Notes under the pieces: model-generated
What the model was told of the DNA's origin: nothing
Databases searched by the model: none
Seen by the model: the letters and a program-made list of their open reading frames with translations, nothing else
Program-made: the position numbers and the translations under genes
In this document: positions 9,640 to 18,264 of the stretch, in pieces
How the letters are laid out: the number at the start of each line of letters is the position of its first letter
How positions within the stretch are numbered: position 1 is the first letter of the stretch
Assembly: GCA_001580565.1 (NCBI GenBank)
Contig: LRBF01000209.1
Location: 1 to 64,000 of the forward strand
Origin: Caballeronia megalochromosomata
GTDB lineage: Bacteria > Pseudomonadota > Gammaproteobacteria > Burkholderiales > Burkholderiaceae
Direction: 5' to 3'
Length of the DNA: 64,000 bases

Positions 9640-10366
9640 GAGCAACGTGAATTGAGCGCAAGCCACGCAACACGCACGGTTTGCTCACAGCTGCTATTTT
9701 CAAGGGTGCAGACGGATCAATCAAGCCGGTCTCCTGCATCGTGAAAGCCAAGCATTAATCGACTATATGACGGTGTTGGGCAGCAATACGAAGCATGGCA
9801 GCCGTCACGTTGCTGACTCAGATTCGGGCTCGGTCCAATTCTGCCAATGAAGGAGAACATGCCAACCATTGGATATTGCGTGTCCGGTAATTTCAGCGAT
9901 GAGCTGCACAGGGCGCGCTTGCGTGGCCGGTGGTTCAGGGTCTCAAGACTCAGCCGCCGTTCTTGGAAGCCGACATTCGACTGCAAGGATGCGTGAATGA
10001 CAGTCATGCGGCGTGCAATTGCCGCCTGGCTGCTGAACGGCAAGCTTCAGGTATCGTTGAAACGCCAGTACTCGTCGTGAGGCAGGGTTCGGCCAGTTTG
10101 TGACGTTCGCCGCCCGCATCCTGACGACATCCGAAAGGCAGCTCCACCATCGTTACCTGCTGTTGGAGTGCCGACCGCTACACCGTATCGTTGCCAACAC
10201 ACGTTCGATCTCAACCGTTGCAGTCTACAAGGTCCCATCGAGGCGCACCGATCAATGTCGGGCGCTAATCTCTAGCGCAGCCGGCGCTGCGAGGCACGGG
10301 TTATTTTGTGATTGCGCGTCATCCATTGCGCGGGACGGGAATCAAATAGACAAGCAGGAACCGAAC
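9640..10366. other. Gene-free stretch
   Basis: Only short frames of no recognisable similarity occur. The segment separates the PAS/GGDEF gene from two gene fragments and probably belongs to the same eroded zone. No RNA gene, repeat or attachment site is evident. Confidence 0.4.
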
Positions 10367-10582
10367 GTGAGCAACGCCGGAGTGGCGGCAGTCGAGAAAG
10401 CACCCGCGTTACTCGATTGCTTTACCGACGAAAGGCATGCTTGCTCGGTCGCGGCGCTCGCAAAGGCGTCGGGGCGGCCCGTGACCACGACCTTGCGGCT
10501 GCTCAAATCACTTGAGCGGATGAGCTACGTGATTCGGACCGAGGCGGGTGCTCGGACCACGATGGCATCGCGCGGGGACTAG
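10367..10582 (+). pseudogene. IclR-family regulator, N-terminal fragment
   Basis: From GTG 10367 the frame reads VSNAGVAAVEKAPALLDCF, then SVAALAKASGRPVTTTLRLL and a SLERMSYVIRTEAG segment: the winged helix-turn-helix of an IclR-type regulator, which normally starts a protein of about 260 residues. After about 65 residues the similarity stops and the frame ends at 10582, so the effector-binding domain is missing. The next sequence is a fragment of a different gene, LivF. It cannot act as a normal regulator, although a free DNA-binding domain could in principle be made. Confidence 0.75.
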
Positions 10583-10588
10583 GAGCGC

Positions 10589-10970
10589 ATGCTAATGCTC
10601 TTTCCGCGCGTGAAGGAACGGCTTGCGCAGCGCGCCGGCACGCTCTCCGGCGCCGGGCAGCAAATGCTTGCGATGGCGCGCGCGCTGATGCGCTCGCCTT
10701 CGCTCGTGTACATGGACGAGCCGACCGTGGGCCTGTCGCCGCTCTATGTCGACAAGGTCCTCGAATTGATCCGCGCGGTGAACCAGCAGGGCGTCACGTT
10801 CTTTATGGTCGAGCAGAACGCGAGCCTTGCGTTGCCGATCGTGCATTGCAGCTACGTGCTGCAGACGGGCCGCGTCGTCTTCTCGGGTACGGCCAGTGCG
10901 TTGCTCGGGGATCAACGTGTCCGCGACGCGTATCTCGGCGGCCTCCTCGCTGCCGAAACCGATTCATGGA
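10589..10970 (+). pseudogene. LivF-like ABC ATPase, C-terminal fragment
   Basis: The segment reads LFPRVKERLAQRAGTLSG, then QQMLAMARALM, a Walker B block (LVYMDEPTVGLSPL), the switch VEQNASLAL and the ending RVRDAYLGG typical of LivF, the second ATPase of branched-chain amino-acid ABC transporters. The Walker A half is absent and the signature LSGGE is changed to LSGAG. The open frame runs on to 11212, but after about 10970 it is only the antisense of the permease gene. Fused five bases after an IclR fragment, it marks a deletion junction. Confidence 0.75.
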
Positions 10971-10979
10971 ATGCGCTTT

Positions 10980-11807
10980 TCAGGAATCGCCCGGAAGGGC
11001 CCCACCTCGCAGACGAGCCGCCACGGCGCGCGCCGCCAGATCCAGCACGAACCCGAGCCAGCCGATCACGAGGATCACAGCGGTTAGCTCGGAATACGCC
11101 AGTCGGTCACGCGTATCAAGAATCAGATAACCTAGCCCTGCGCTCACGCCGAGCATTTCGGCAGGCACCAGCACGATCCACAAGATGCCGATGGCGAGCC
11201 GCAACCCTGTGAGCACGTGTGCGGCAATGCCCGGCACGTAGATATGCCATAGCATCTCCGCCCGCGTCGCCGCGAGGCTCTCGCCCAACTGGATCCAGCG
11301 CCGGTCAAGATGCGCGACGCCCGCCGCCGTGCTCATCACGAGCGGCCAGATCGCTGCGAAAGCAAGCAGAAAGTACACGGCGCGGTCGCCGACGCCAAGC
11401 GACATCACCGCGATCGGCATCCACGAGAGCGGCGAAATCATGCGCAGGAATTGCAGGGTGGGCGAGAGCGCCTGCTCCAGCCAGCGAAACCGCCCGATGG
11501 CGAATCCGAGCGGGACCCCGGCGGCGAACGCCCATGAGAGTCCCACTGCGATGCGTCGCAGACTCGTCGCGACATGGGCGGCGAGACGGTCTTCGGTGAC
11601 GAGCGCGGGCAGCGCCTGTACCGCGCGCAAAGGCGAGAATTGCGCTGCCATCGCATTGTGGCCCGCGAGCAGCGTGACCGCGAGCCACCAGGCCCCGATG
11701 ACCACAGCCAGCCCCGCGCCACCCAAAGCGACGCCGCGCCAGCGCGCATGCGCGCGCGGCGCGCGCCCGACCGCGACCGATGGCCGCCGGATCAGTACGC
11801 TAGACAA
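10980..11807 (-). CDS. ABC transporter permease, SsuC/NrtB-like
   Basis: This integral membrane permease (about 275 residues) belongs to the SsuC/TauC/NrtB group. It shows the cytoplasmic EAA-type loop GESLAATRAEMLWHIYVPGI and several hydrophobic helices (for example GLAVVIGAWWLAVTLL and VYFLLAFAAIWPLVMS). The best start is TTG 11807, which overlaps the stop of the binding-protein gene; the open frame extends further but without likely coding. It is last in the operon AhpD-like, dehydrogenase-like, ATPase, binding protein, permease, so it completes a full importer, probably for a sulfonate or related anion. Confidence 0.85.
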   Translation of the reverse strand: MSSVLIRRPSVAVGRAPRAHARWRGVALGGAGLAVVIGAWWLAVTLLAGHNAMAAQFSPLRAVQALPALVTEDRLAAHVATSLRRIAVGLSWAFAAGVPLGFAIGRFRWLEQALSPTLQFLRMISPLSWMPIAVMSLGVGDRAVYFLLAFAAIWPLVMSTAAGVAHLDRRWIQLGESLAATRAEMLWHIYVPGIAAHVLTGLRLAIGILWIVLVPAEMLGVSAGLGYLILDTRDRLAYSELTAVILVIGWLGFVLDLAARAVAARLRGGALPGDS

Positions 11808-12990
11808 GGATCGTCTCCTTGCGCGTGTAGCCCGCTCCCTGACCGAACGCGGCCATGCCACCCACGGCCTCGATGCTCTTCTTTACGAAGCGATCGTCGA
11901 CGAGATCGGACGCCACCTGCGCTGGATCGAGCGACGCGATGAACGCGTTCGCACCATCGACCTGCGTCGCCTTGAGCCGGCGCACGAGCTCTTCCGTATA
12001 GCTCGGATAGGGATATGGCTGGAAGTCGATGCGCTTCGAATGCCAGTCCGCATGCTGGATCGCGCGATCGCCCAGATAGCGGCCTTGATCACCGGCCTGC
12101 GGGGCCAGCACGCGCGCGAGCAGTTGCGGCGCGTGCGGCGTGTAATGGTTCGCGCCTTCCTTCGAGAGCAGCTTCGCCGCGTCCTCGGGATGCGCGCGCG
12201 TCCACAGTTGCGCCTTGACGATCGCATCGACCACTTTTTGCGACCACGCCGCGCGCTGCGTCAGATCCTGCTCGTGCATGAAGATCACGCAGCAGGCGTG
12301 GTTGCGCCACACGTCGCCGGTGAAGCGCAGCACGTGGCCGACGTTCAGCTGTTCGGCGGCGGCGTTGAACGGCTCCGCGACGATGTAACCCGCGATCTGC
12401 TTCGCGGCCAGCGCGGGCGGCATGTCGGAAGGTGGCATCACGATCAGGTTGACTTCCTTCGGCCCCGGCGCGCTCGTGCGCTTGAGCACCGGCGTGAGGC
12501 CCTGTGCGCGCAGCATGTCCTGCAGCACGACGTTGTGAACGGAGTACCAGAACGGCACGGCGACGGTCTTGCCGCCGAGGTCCGAGAGCGCGCTTACGTC
12601 GGGCGCAACCGTGAGGGCCGAGCCATTCACATGATTCCACGCAACGACCTTGGCGGGCGCCTTGCTGCCGTAGCGCGCCCAGACAGTCATCGGCGACAGC
12701 AGATGCACGACATTCACCTGCCCCGAAAGGAACGCCTCGACGAGTTGCGCCCAGCTGCGCAGGAGCGTCGGCTTTTCGGCCTGGAGACCGGCGGCATCGA
12801 AATGGCCATTGTTGTGCGCGACGAGCAGCGGCGTCGCGTCGGTAATCGGCAGATAGCCGATGCGCACCGGCGCATCCGGCTCCGCGGCAGCCCTGGCGTC
12901 GAACGACCTGAGGAGCGGCGCCGCTCCCGCCACAGTGAAGAGTGAGGCGAGCTTGAGCCATTCGCGGCGTGACATCGGTAACTGGCACAT
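11800..12990 (-). CDS. ABC transporter substrate-binding protein, NrtA/SsuA-like, Tat-exported
   Basis: This 396-residue periplasmic protein has a twin-arginine signal (SRREWLKLASLFTVAGAAP). The mature part has the NrtA/CmpA-like blocks IGYLPITDATPLLVAHNNG and VHLLSPMTVWARYG and a C-terminal YPYPSYTEELV, so it is larger than a plain SsuA. ATG 12990 is 20 bases after the ATPase stop and has GGGGAA upstream; ATG 12975 would keep the Tat motif. The ligand may be an oxyanion or organosulfur compound; flavoprotein neighbours favour a sulfur source, by inference. Confidence 0.85.
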   Translation of the reverse strand: MCQLPMSRREWLKLASLFTVAGAAPLLRSFDARAAAEPDAPVRIGYLPITDATPLLVAHNNGHFDAAGLQAEKPTLLRSWAQLVEAFLSGQVNVVHLLSPMTVWARYGSKAPAKVVAWNHVNGSALTVAPDVSALSDLGGKTVAVPFWYSVHNVVLQDMLRAQGLTPVLKRTSAPGPKEVNLIVMPPSDMPPALAAKQIAGYIVAEPFNAAAEQLNVGHVLRFTGDVWRNHACCVIFMHEQDLTQRAAWSQKVVDAIVKAQLWTRAHPEDAAKLLSKEGANHYTPHAPQLLARVLAPQAGDQGRYLGDRAIQHADWHSKRIDFQPYPYPSYTEELVRRLKATQVDGANAFIASLDPAQVASDLVDDRFVKKSIEAVGGMAAFGQGAGYTRKETILV

Positions 12991-13010
12991 CGAATCTGTT
13001 CCCCGCTGAT

Positions 13011-13778
13011 TCAGGCGGCTGCTTCCGATATTGAATTCTGCAGCGCCTGAAGGATTGAAATGCGCAATTCGCCAAGCGAGCGAATCTGCGTCTGTCTGGG
13101 ATGCGGCAGGTCCACCGACCAGCGGCCGACAAGCGAGCCGCGGTTGCCCAGCAGCACGATGCGATCGGCGACGAGCAAAGCCTCATCGATGTCGTGCGTG
13201 ACGAGCAATGCGCAGGCACCGGTGCGCCGGATGGCTTCGATCAGCAACTGCTGCATGTCCGCGCGCGTGACTTCGTCGACCGCCCCGAACGGTTCGTCGA
13301 GCAGCAGCGCGCGCGGCTTGCGCGCAAGGCTTCGCGCCAGCGCCGCGCGCTGCGCCATGCCGCCGCTCAGTTGCGCGGGTAGCCAGCCACGCGCGTGTGC
13401 GAGCCCGACCGCTTCCAGCGCTCGCGTCACGCGCGCCTTTCGCCCCACTCGCGAAAGACGCGGTTGCCGCGAAAACGTGACCCCGAACGCGACGTTGCGC
13501 TCGACCGTGAGCCACGGCAGCAGGCACGGGTCCTGAAACGCAAGCGCGACGTCCGAGCGCGGGCCGCTGACCGGTTCTCCATCGACGCGCACGCTGCCCG
13601 AACTCGGCCGCGTTAGTCCGGCGATGATCCGCAACAGTGATGACTTGCCGCACCCGCTCGGACCGAGCAGCGCGACCAACTCGCCGGGCGCTACGCTCAG
13701 GTCAATCCCGTTGAGCACGCTGCGCGTCTGATAACGCAGCGTGATGCCGCTCGCGTCGATGTGCGCGCCGCGCGTCAT
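13011..13778 (-). CDS. ABC transporter ATP-binding protein, SsuB/TauB-like
   Basis: This 255-residue cytoplasmic ATPase has Walker A GPSGCGKSS, signature LSGGMAQRAALARS, Walker B ALLLDEPFGAVDE and the switch His in LLVTHDIDEAL, all intact. These define the SsuB/TauB/NrtD group. The start ATG at 13778 overlaps the stop of the dehydrogenase-like gene as ATGA; the longer open frame upstream is antisense noise. Its partners are the binding protein 20 bases downstream and the permease after it. Confidence 0.9.
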   Translation of the reverse strand: MTRGAHIDASGITLRYQTRSVLNGIDLSVAPGELVALLGPSGCGKSSLLRIIAGLTRPSSGSVRVDGEPVSGPRSDVALAFQDPCLLPWLTVERNVAFGVTFSRQPRLSRVGRKARVTRALEAVGLAHARGWLPAQLSGGMAQRAALARSLARKPRALLLDEPFGAVDEVTRADMQQLLIEAIRRTGACALLVTHDIDEALLVADRIVLLGNRGSLVGRWSVDLPHPRQTQIRSLGELRISILQALQNSISEAAA

Positions 13779-14854
13779 GCGGCGCTCACCAGTCGCTGGC
13801 TCGCCAGTTGTGCCTTCAGCTGGACGAGGCTCGGCGTGAGGATCGGAATGAACGATGCTTCGCGTACGCGCCGCGCGGTGCCACCCCCGTTGCGCAGATA
13901 ACCGCGCCCTCCGGTCGCCTGCACTTCTAGCGAGAGCGCGCGCGTGACGGTATCGGCGAGCCCAATCCGCAGTTCGAAGAGTGCGGCGGGGCGCTCGAAA
14001 AACGCTCCGTCGAGCACGCCTTGCTTGAGCGCGACAGTCTGTTCCGCGAGCGCCGATTCGAGCCCGGCGAGCTCCTCGCGGATCGATTCGCGCGACGTCA
14101 CGCCCGCCTGCGCCGTCGCGTTCAGGGCACGCCGCGCGAGCCCGACGGACATGCCGCATTGCAGGCCGAGGAACGAGGGACGCACACGCACGAGCCAGTT
14201 GCGCGCATCGGCCGTGATCCGATGGCGCTCGTCGAGCACCGTGCCGCTCACCGTCAGCGCCGCCGTATTGCTCGCGCGCATGCCGATCAGGTCGAGATCG
14301 TCGCTGCGTTCGACGCTCGGTGCGTCGTGAGGGATCGCGAAGATGGAGGGCGACGAGCCGTCGTCGTGATCGAATGCCGCCGCCGCGATGAAACCCTCGC
14401 GCCGCAGATTCGTGATCCACGGCAGGGCGCCCGTCAGCGCGAAGCCGTCGGCGTGGCGCGTCGCATGCATCTGCAATGCTTCGATGTTCGACAAATACTT
14501 CATGGCGTTCGAGAGACCGGTCGCGCCTGCTATCTCCCCTGACAGCAGGCGTGGAAGCGTGCCTGCGCGCAAGCTCTCGTTGTCGCTCTGTAGAACGTAC
14601 TCGATGAACGTTCGACGCCCCCACAGCACGAAGGCGGCCGTCAGCGAGCGCTGCGCGACAGCGGCCACAGTGTCGATGGCATCGGCGATCGTGCCTCCCG
14701 CGCCGCCCAGCGAATGCGGCACGCCGACACCGACAGCACGACCCTGCACGAGCTGCGGCAGCACCCCGGCGGCAAGCGACGGGTCGGTGTCGAGCGCTTC
14801 AGCGTGGAAGTCGAGCCAGTCGGCGAGTGACACGAGCGGGGCGGGCGGGTTCAT
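13775..14854 (-). CDS. Acyl-CoA-dehydrogenase-like flavoprotein (DszC/SfnC-type)
   Basis: This 359-residue protein has the acyl-CoA dehydrogenase fold: an N-terminal helical part (GVPHSLGGAGGTIADAI), a central beta part (DGFALTGALPWITN, LIGMRASNTAALTVSG) and a C-terminal helical bundle with ATGGRGYLRNGGGTAR. In sulfur-scavenging operons such proteins are thought to act as reduced-flavin monooxygenases (DszC, SfnC) and not as CoA-ester dehydrogenases. It overlaps by four bases both the AhpD-like gene before it and the ATPase after it, so translation is coupled with the transporter. The substrate is unknown. Confidence 0.8.
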   Translation of the reverse strand: MNPPAPLVSLADWLDFHAEALDTDPSLAAGVLPQLVQGRAVGVGVPHSLGGAGGTIADAIDTVAAVAQRSLTAAFVLWGRRTFIEYVLQSDNESLRAGTLPRLLSGEIAGATGLSNAMKYLSNIEALQMHATRHADGFALTGALPWITNLRREGFIAAAAFDHDDGSSPSIFAIPHDAPSVERSDDLDLIGMRASNTAALTVSGTVLDERHRITADARNWLVRVRPSFLGLQCGMSVGLARRALNATAQAGVTSRESIREELAGLESALAEQTVALKQGVLDGAFFERPAALFELRIGLADTVTRALSLEVQATGGRGYLRNGGGTARRVREASFIPILTPSLVQLKAQLASQRLVSAA

Positions 14855-15417
14855 GCGGCGTGCGCCTTCGGTTCCCAGCGATACGCTTCGAGCTGCGGAT
14901 TGAGCTCGTTGCGGGCCAGATTGTTGGCGAAGTTGCAGAGCGTCGCGAGACTCACGCCGAGGATCACTTCGAGCGCGTTTGCATCGGTGAAGCCTCCGGC
15001 CTTGAAGCTCGCGAGCGCATCATCGGACACGGCGCCGCGCGTCGCGATGACCGCTCGCGTGAAGTTCGCAACCGCGTCGAGCCGGGCATCGGAGAGCGTG
15101 TCTTGCGCGCGAATCTCATCGACGAGCGCCTCGGACAATTGCGCCTTTTTGAGGGCGACGGCGGTATGCCCCGCGACGCAGAATCCGCAGCCGTGAATCG
15201 CGGCGGCGGTGATCTGCAGGACTTCGCGCTCAGCCAACGTGAGACCGCTCCGACCATTGATCTCGCCGACAGTCAAATACGTTTCGAGCGCCACCGGCGC
15301 ATTGGCGAGCGCGGCCACGAGGTTGGGCAGAAAGCCGTTGGCCGATTGCGATTTCTGCAGGAACGGGCGGCTCGCCTCGGGCGCGCTGTCGATGGTTTGC
15401 AAGGGTAGACGGCTCAT
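14851..15417 (-). CDS. Carboxymuconolactone decarboxylase / AhpD-like protein
   Basis: From ATG 15417 the protein has 188 residues and the AhpD redox motif HGCGFCVAGH, with the CxxC pair and downstream His of alkylhydroperoxidase-like enzymes. It resembles CMD-family proteins with roles in peroxide reduction or thiol oxidoreduction. It heads an operon and overlaps the dehydrogenase-like gene by four bases. A protective role against peroxide from flavin monooxygenases would fit, but is inference. The open frame upstream of 15417 is not likely coding. Confidence 0.85.
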   Translation of the reverse strand: MSRLPLQTIDSAPEASRPFLQKSQSANGFLPNLVAALANAPVALETYLTVGEINGRSGLTLAEREVLQITAAAIHGCGFCVAGHTAVALKKAQLSEALVDEIRAQDTLSDARLDAVANFTRAVIATRGAVSDDALASFKAGGFTDANALEVILGVSLATLCNFANNLARNELNPQLEAYRWEPKAHAA

Positions 15418-15514
15418 GACATCCTCGAACGGGGAAACGAAAACCGCATTGTCGACAGCGGTCAGCGCTCGAACAATGCTTGAGCGTCTCTCGTTTCTGC
15501 GCGTTCGTCTCATG

Positions 15515-16510
15515 TCAATGCACGCGTGTTTCGGCGGTGCGCGCGCGCTCACGGCGCAGGCCGCCAGGCTGCAGCCCCGTGATTCGTTTGAACGCCTGCG
15601 CGAAGGCGGATTCGGACTGATAGCCCACGTGTTCCGCGGCGTGCACTGTCGACGCGCCGCGCCTGAGCATTTCGGCCGCGACCTTCATGCGCAGCAGCGC
15701 GAGGAACTGGGCGGGCGGGTGCCCACAAACCTCGGCGAACTGCTTGCAGAAGCGCGCCCGCGACATGTGGCAAAACGCCGCCATGATATGCGTGGACCAG
15801 TCGCCGCCGGGCTTGTCGATGATCGCGCTGACGAGCGGCGCGAACTCCGCGCGCCGCATCACCGTCCACAGACCCGGTGCGAAATCGTCCGCGCTCGCGA
15901 CGGCGCGCAATGCGTAGAAGAACAGTACGTCGGTCAGGCGGTTGATGAGCGGTGACGGAGCGTCCTTCGTGCGCGCGGCTTCGGCGTGGATCAGATCGAA
16001 GATCGCACGCGCGCCCGTGAGCCGGGCATCGTCGTGTCGCGCGACGATATGATCGGGCAGCAGCCCGTTGATCGCTTCGCCGAGATCGGAGCGGAACTCG
16101 AAGAAACCGCAGGCCAGCGCGACTCCATCGGCCGGTTCACTTCCGGCGTCGAGCGGCGTCATGGCGCCGATGCGCAAGGCGAAATCGTCGATGCCGGGCG
16201 CGTTCGGATCGGGCGTGAGGCAATGCGCCATGTCGTGCATGAAGAACACAGCATCGCCCGCAACGAGGCAAGTACTGCTCGCTTCGCGCCCCGGCGTCGC
16301 GGGCAGATGCAACCAGCACGCGCCTTCGAGGATCAGATGAAAACTTGCCCGCTGATGTCCCGCCGTCGATGCGCGATACGCGTCGCAATACCGCCCTACA
16401 TGAAAGAGCGTGCTGTGCAATTCGAGCCCGGAGAGCAGCCAGTCGGCGGCCTGTTCGGCGGATGTCGGCATGATGGGATTCGCGGCGAAGCGTGCGGAAT
16501 GCACGGGCAA
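15515..16510 (-). CDS. AraC-family transcriptional regulator
   Basis: The 331-residue protein has an N-terminal cupin-type sensor (Cupin_6; FHLILEGACWLHLPA, DAVFFMHDMAHCL) and a C-terminal AraC/HTH_18 domain with two helix-turn-helix units (THIMAAFCHMSRARFCKQFA; AAEHVGYQSESAFAQAFKRI). The subclass commonly controls detoxification or oxidoreductase genes nearby. It is on the same strand just upstream of the AhpD-like/transporter operon and downstream of the sulfatase operon, so either is a candidate target. Start ATG 16510 or the in-frame ATG 16471. Confidence 0.9.
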   Translation of the reverse strand: MPVHSARFAANPIMPTSAEQAADWLLSGLELHSTLFHVGRYCDAYRASTAGHQRASFHLILEGACWLHLPATPGREASSTCLVAGDAVFFMHDMAHCLTPDPNAPGIDDFALRIGAMTPLDAGSEPADGVALACGFFEFRSDLGEAINGLLPDHIVARHDDARLTGARAIFDLIHAEAARTKDAPSPLINRLTDVLFFYALRAVASADDFAPGLWTVMRRAEFAPLVSAIIDKPGGDWSTHIMAAFCHMSRARFCKQFAEVCGHPPAQFLALLRMKVAAEMLRRGASTVHAAEHVGYQSESAFAQAFKRITGLQPGGLRRERARTAETRVH

Positions 16511-16615
16511 GCCTCGAGCCTATCGTCGCGCCGCGCGTCCGCAAAACAAGCGTTCGTGCGATGCATATGCCTCGTGGTGATTTGCAGCGTAACCTGGACC
16601 GTGCGTTCGCCGATC

Positions 16616-17479
16616 TCAAGGGAGAAACCAGGCCTCGGCCTCTTTCGCGAGCGGCGAGGCTGCGGTGCGTTCGGGCAGCGCGCAGAGATGAGCGCGCGCA
16701 TGCTGGAGTGCGTCGGAAAAACCGCGCAGTGTCTGCGTCATCGGCCGGTCGTCGAGCCGGCGGCGTTGCACGGCCTGCCAAACGTTCCGGTGCATCAGCG
16801 CCGTTTGTGCATCGATATAGGCGATGCACGAGCGCGCGAGCGGCGTCGATAGTGTGCCGATGCCAAGGAGTGCCGGTACGCTCGCAATGGTGCGATAACC
16901 GTCGGAAGGAAGCATCGCAAGCGCACGGCGCGGATCTGCAACATCGCGTCTCAGGGCATCGAACAACGACGCGGCCCATAGCTCCCGCTCGAGGTTTAGC
17001 GCCTGCCGTCTGCGGTGCATGGCAGCTTTGGCCTCTTCATCCACAATCTCACCAGCCCTGAGGAGTAACGCCCCCCCATGCTCGCCCGGCCGGATGCATT
17101 GTGCGCCGATCCATCCCGCGCCATGTGAGCGCTGCGCAAGCACCGCATGTTGCAGGTGATCCGGCACGAGCGGGTCGAGTGGCACCGCGATGCACTGATC
17201 CGGGTTGCCCTTTGCATGGAGGCTGCACAGCCCGTCATGCGCGAGCGCAGGACAGCGTCCGAGCGATGGGTAATCGAGCCCAAGCGTCGTGATCGTGATG
17301 GCGTTGGCCTCATCGACGGGAAACGCGTGCAGCGGCGTGTGCGCATCTCGCGGTATGCGCCCGAGCGCGATGCAGCCGACGAATACGTCGCGGTGCTCGA
17401 ACAGTTCCCGCAGCGACATCGCGGGCGGACTATTGCAGCATTTGCCGCACGCGGTGCAGTGGAACGAGTAGCTATTCAC
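16616..17479 (-). CDS. YkgJ-type cysteine-cluster protein
   Basis: The start is GTG 17479, which overlaps the stop of the binding-protein gene (GTGA). The 287-residue product opens with CTACGKCCNSPP (Cys8, Cys11, Cys14, Cys15) and has later cysteines in GRCPAL, GLCSLHAKG and DQCIAV, the metal- or Fe-S-binding pattern of YkgJ proteins (some relatives methylate flagellin Lys). The rest is unassigned and helical. Being last in an operon with arylsulfatase, formylglycine-generating enzyme and a binding protein is odd for this family and hints at a maturation or redox role. Confidence 0.8.
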   Translation of the reverse strand: MNSYSFHCTACGKCCNSPPAMSLRELFEHRDVFVGCIALGRIPRDAHTPLHAFPVDEANAITITTLGLDYPSLGRCPALAHDGLCSLHAKGNPDQCIAVPLDPLVPDHLQHAVLAQRSHGAGWIGAQCIRPGEHGGALLLRAGEIVDEEAKAAMHRRRQALNLERELWAASLFDALRRDVADPRRALAMLPSDGYRTIASVPALLGIGTLSTPLARSCIAYIDAQTALMHRNVWQAVQRRRLDDRPMTQTLRGFSDALQHARAHLCALPERTAASPLAKEAEAWFLP

Positions 17480-18264
17480 CAAGGCCGGCGCACCGAATCC
17501 TGGTACTGCGTGAGGATGAAATGCGCGACGTCGTCGGAATGATAGATGCGAATGAGTCGCGCGACCCAAGCGGCCTTCGCGTCCCGCGTACGCACGGCGA
17601 GGACATGCTGATAAGGCGAGCGCGCATCTTCGATGCCGATGCTGTCGCGGCCCGGCCGCAACTTGTTGCGCGCGGCATCTTCGGCGTTCATCGCGACGAA
17701 GCTCGCCGTGTCGAGCGCTTCGTAGAGCTTCGCGCGTTCCACCCGGCGGATCTTCAGACCAAAGCGATTGCCCGTGATGTCCGCGGGCGTCGGGTGAAGG
17801 CCCGCACCGTCCTTCAGGGTGATGAGCGCATAGTTCTGCAGGAGGATCAACGCGCGCGCAGTGCCGGCTGCATCGGCTGGAATAGCGAGGGTCGCGCCGC
17901 GCGGCAAGTTGGAGATCGATGCGAGCTTGCGCGAGTAGAACGCCATCGGTATGGTCACGGTCGCAGCGACGCTTTCGATCGCATAGCCGTTGCGCGCGCT
18001 GCGTGCGACCAGGCTCGCTTCGTCCTCGAAGCTGGCGGCATCGATTGTGCCGTTCGCGAGCGCCGCGTCGATGCGCGCGGCATCGTCGAAGCTCACGACG
18101 GCGAGCGGCATGCCCTGCTTCGCGGCGACTTCACGCACATGCGTGACGATCGTCGCTTCCTCGCCCGGACTCACGCCGATGCGAACCGTCTCCTCCGCGG
18201 CATGCGCCGTCGTCACGAGAGAGGCCGTCAGAACCGCCCCGGCGAAAACGCATCGCGCGCGCAT
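17476..18264 (-). CDS. MetQ/NlpA-like ABC substrate-binding protein
   Basis: A signal peptide (VFAGAVLTASLVTTAHA) precedes a mature domain with the MetQ/NlpA pattern: VRIGVSPGEEATIV, an internal FEDEASLVARSARNG, LPRGATLAIPADAAG and a C-terminal AKAAWVARLIRIYHSDDV. There is no lipobox. It is shorter than most MetQ proteins (262 residues) and lacks the usual QH-PYL segment. ATG 18264 shares one base with the formylglycine-generating enzyme stop (TGATG), so the two are coupled. No MetN or MetI is encoded nearby, so it must share a distant transporter or have another role. Confidence 0.8.
   Translation of the reverse strand: MRARCVFAGAVLTASLVTTAHAAEETVRIGVSPGEEATIVTHVREVAAKQGMPLAVVSFDDAARIDAALANGTIDAASFEDEASLVARSARNGYAIESVAATVTIPMAFYSRKLASISNLPRGATLAIPADAAGTARALILLQNYALITLKDGAGLHPTPADITGNRFGLKIRRVERAKLYEALDTASFVAMNAEDAARNKLRPGRDSIGIEDARSPYQHVLAVRTRDAKAAWVARLIRIYHSDDVAHFILTQYQDSVRRPW

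Noticed and set aside
11329-12945. 538-codon plus-strand frame across the permease and binding-protein genes
   Set aside because: Arg/His-rich shadow of the real minus-strand genes; no family similarity.
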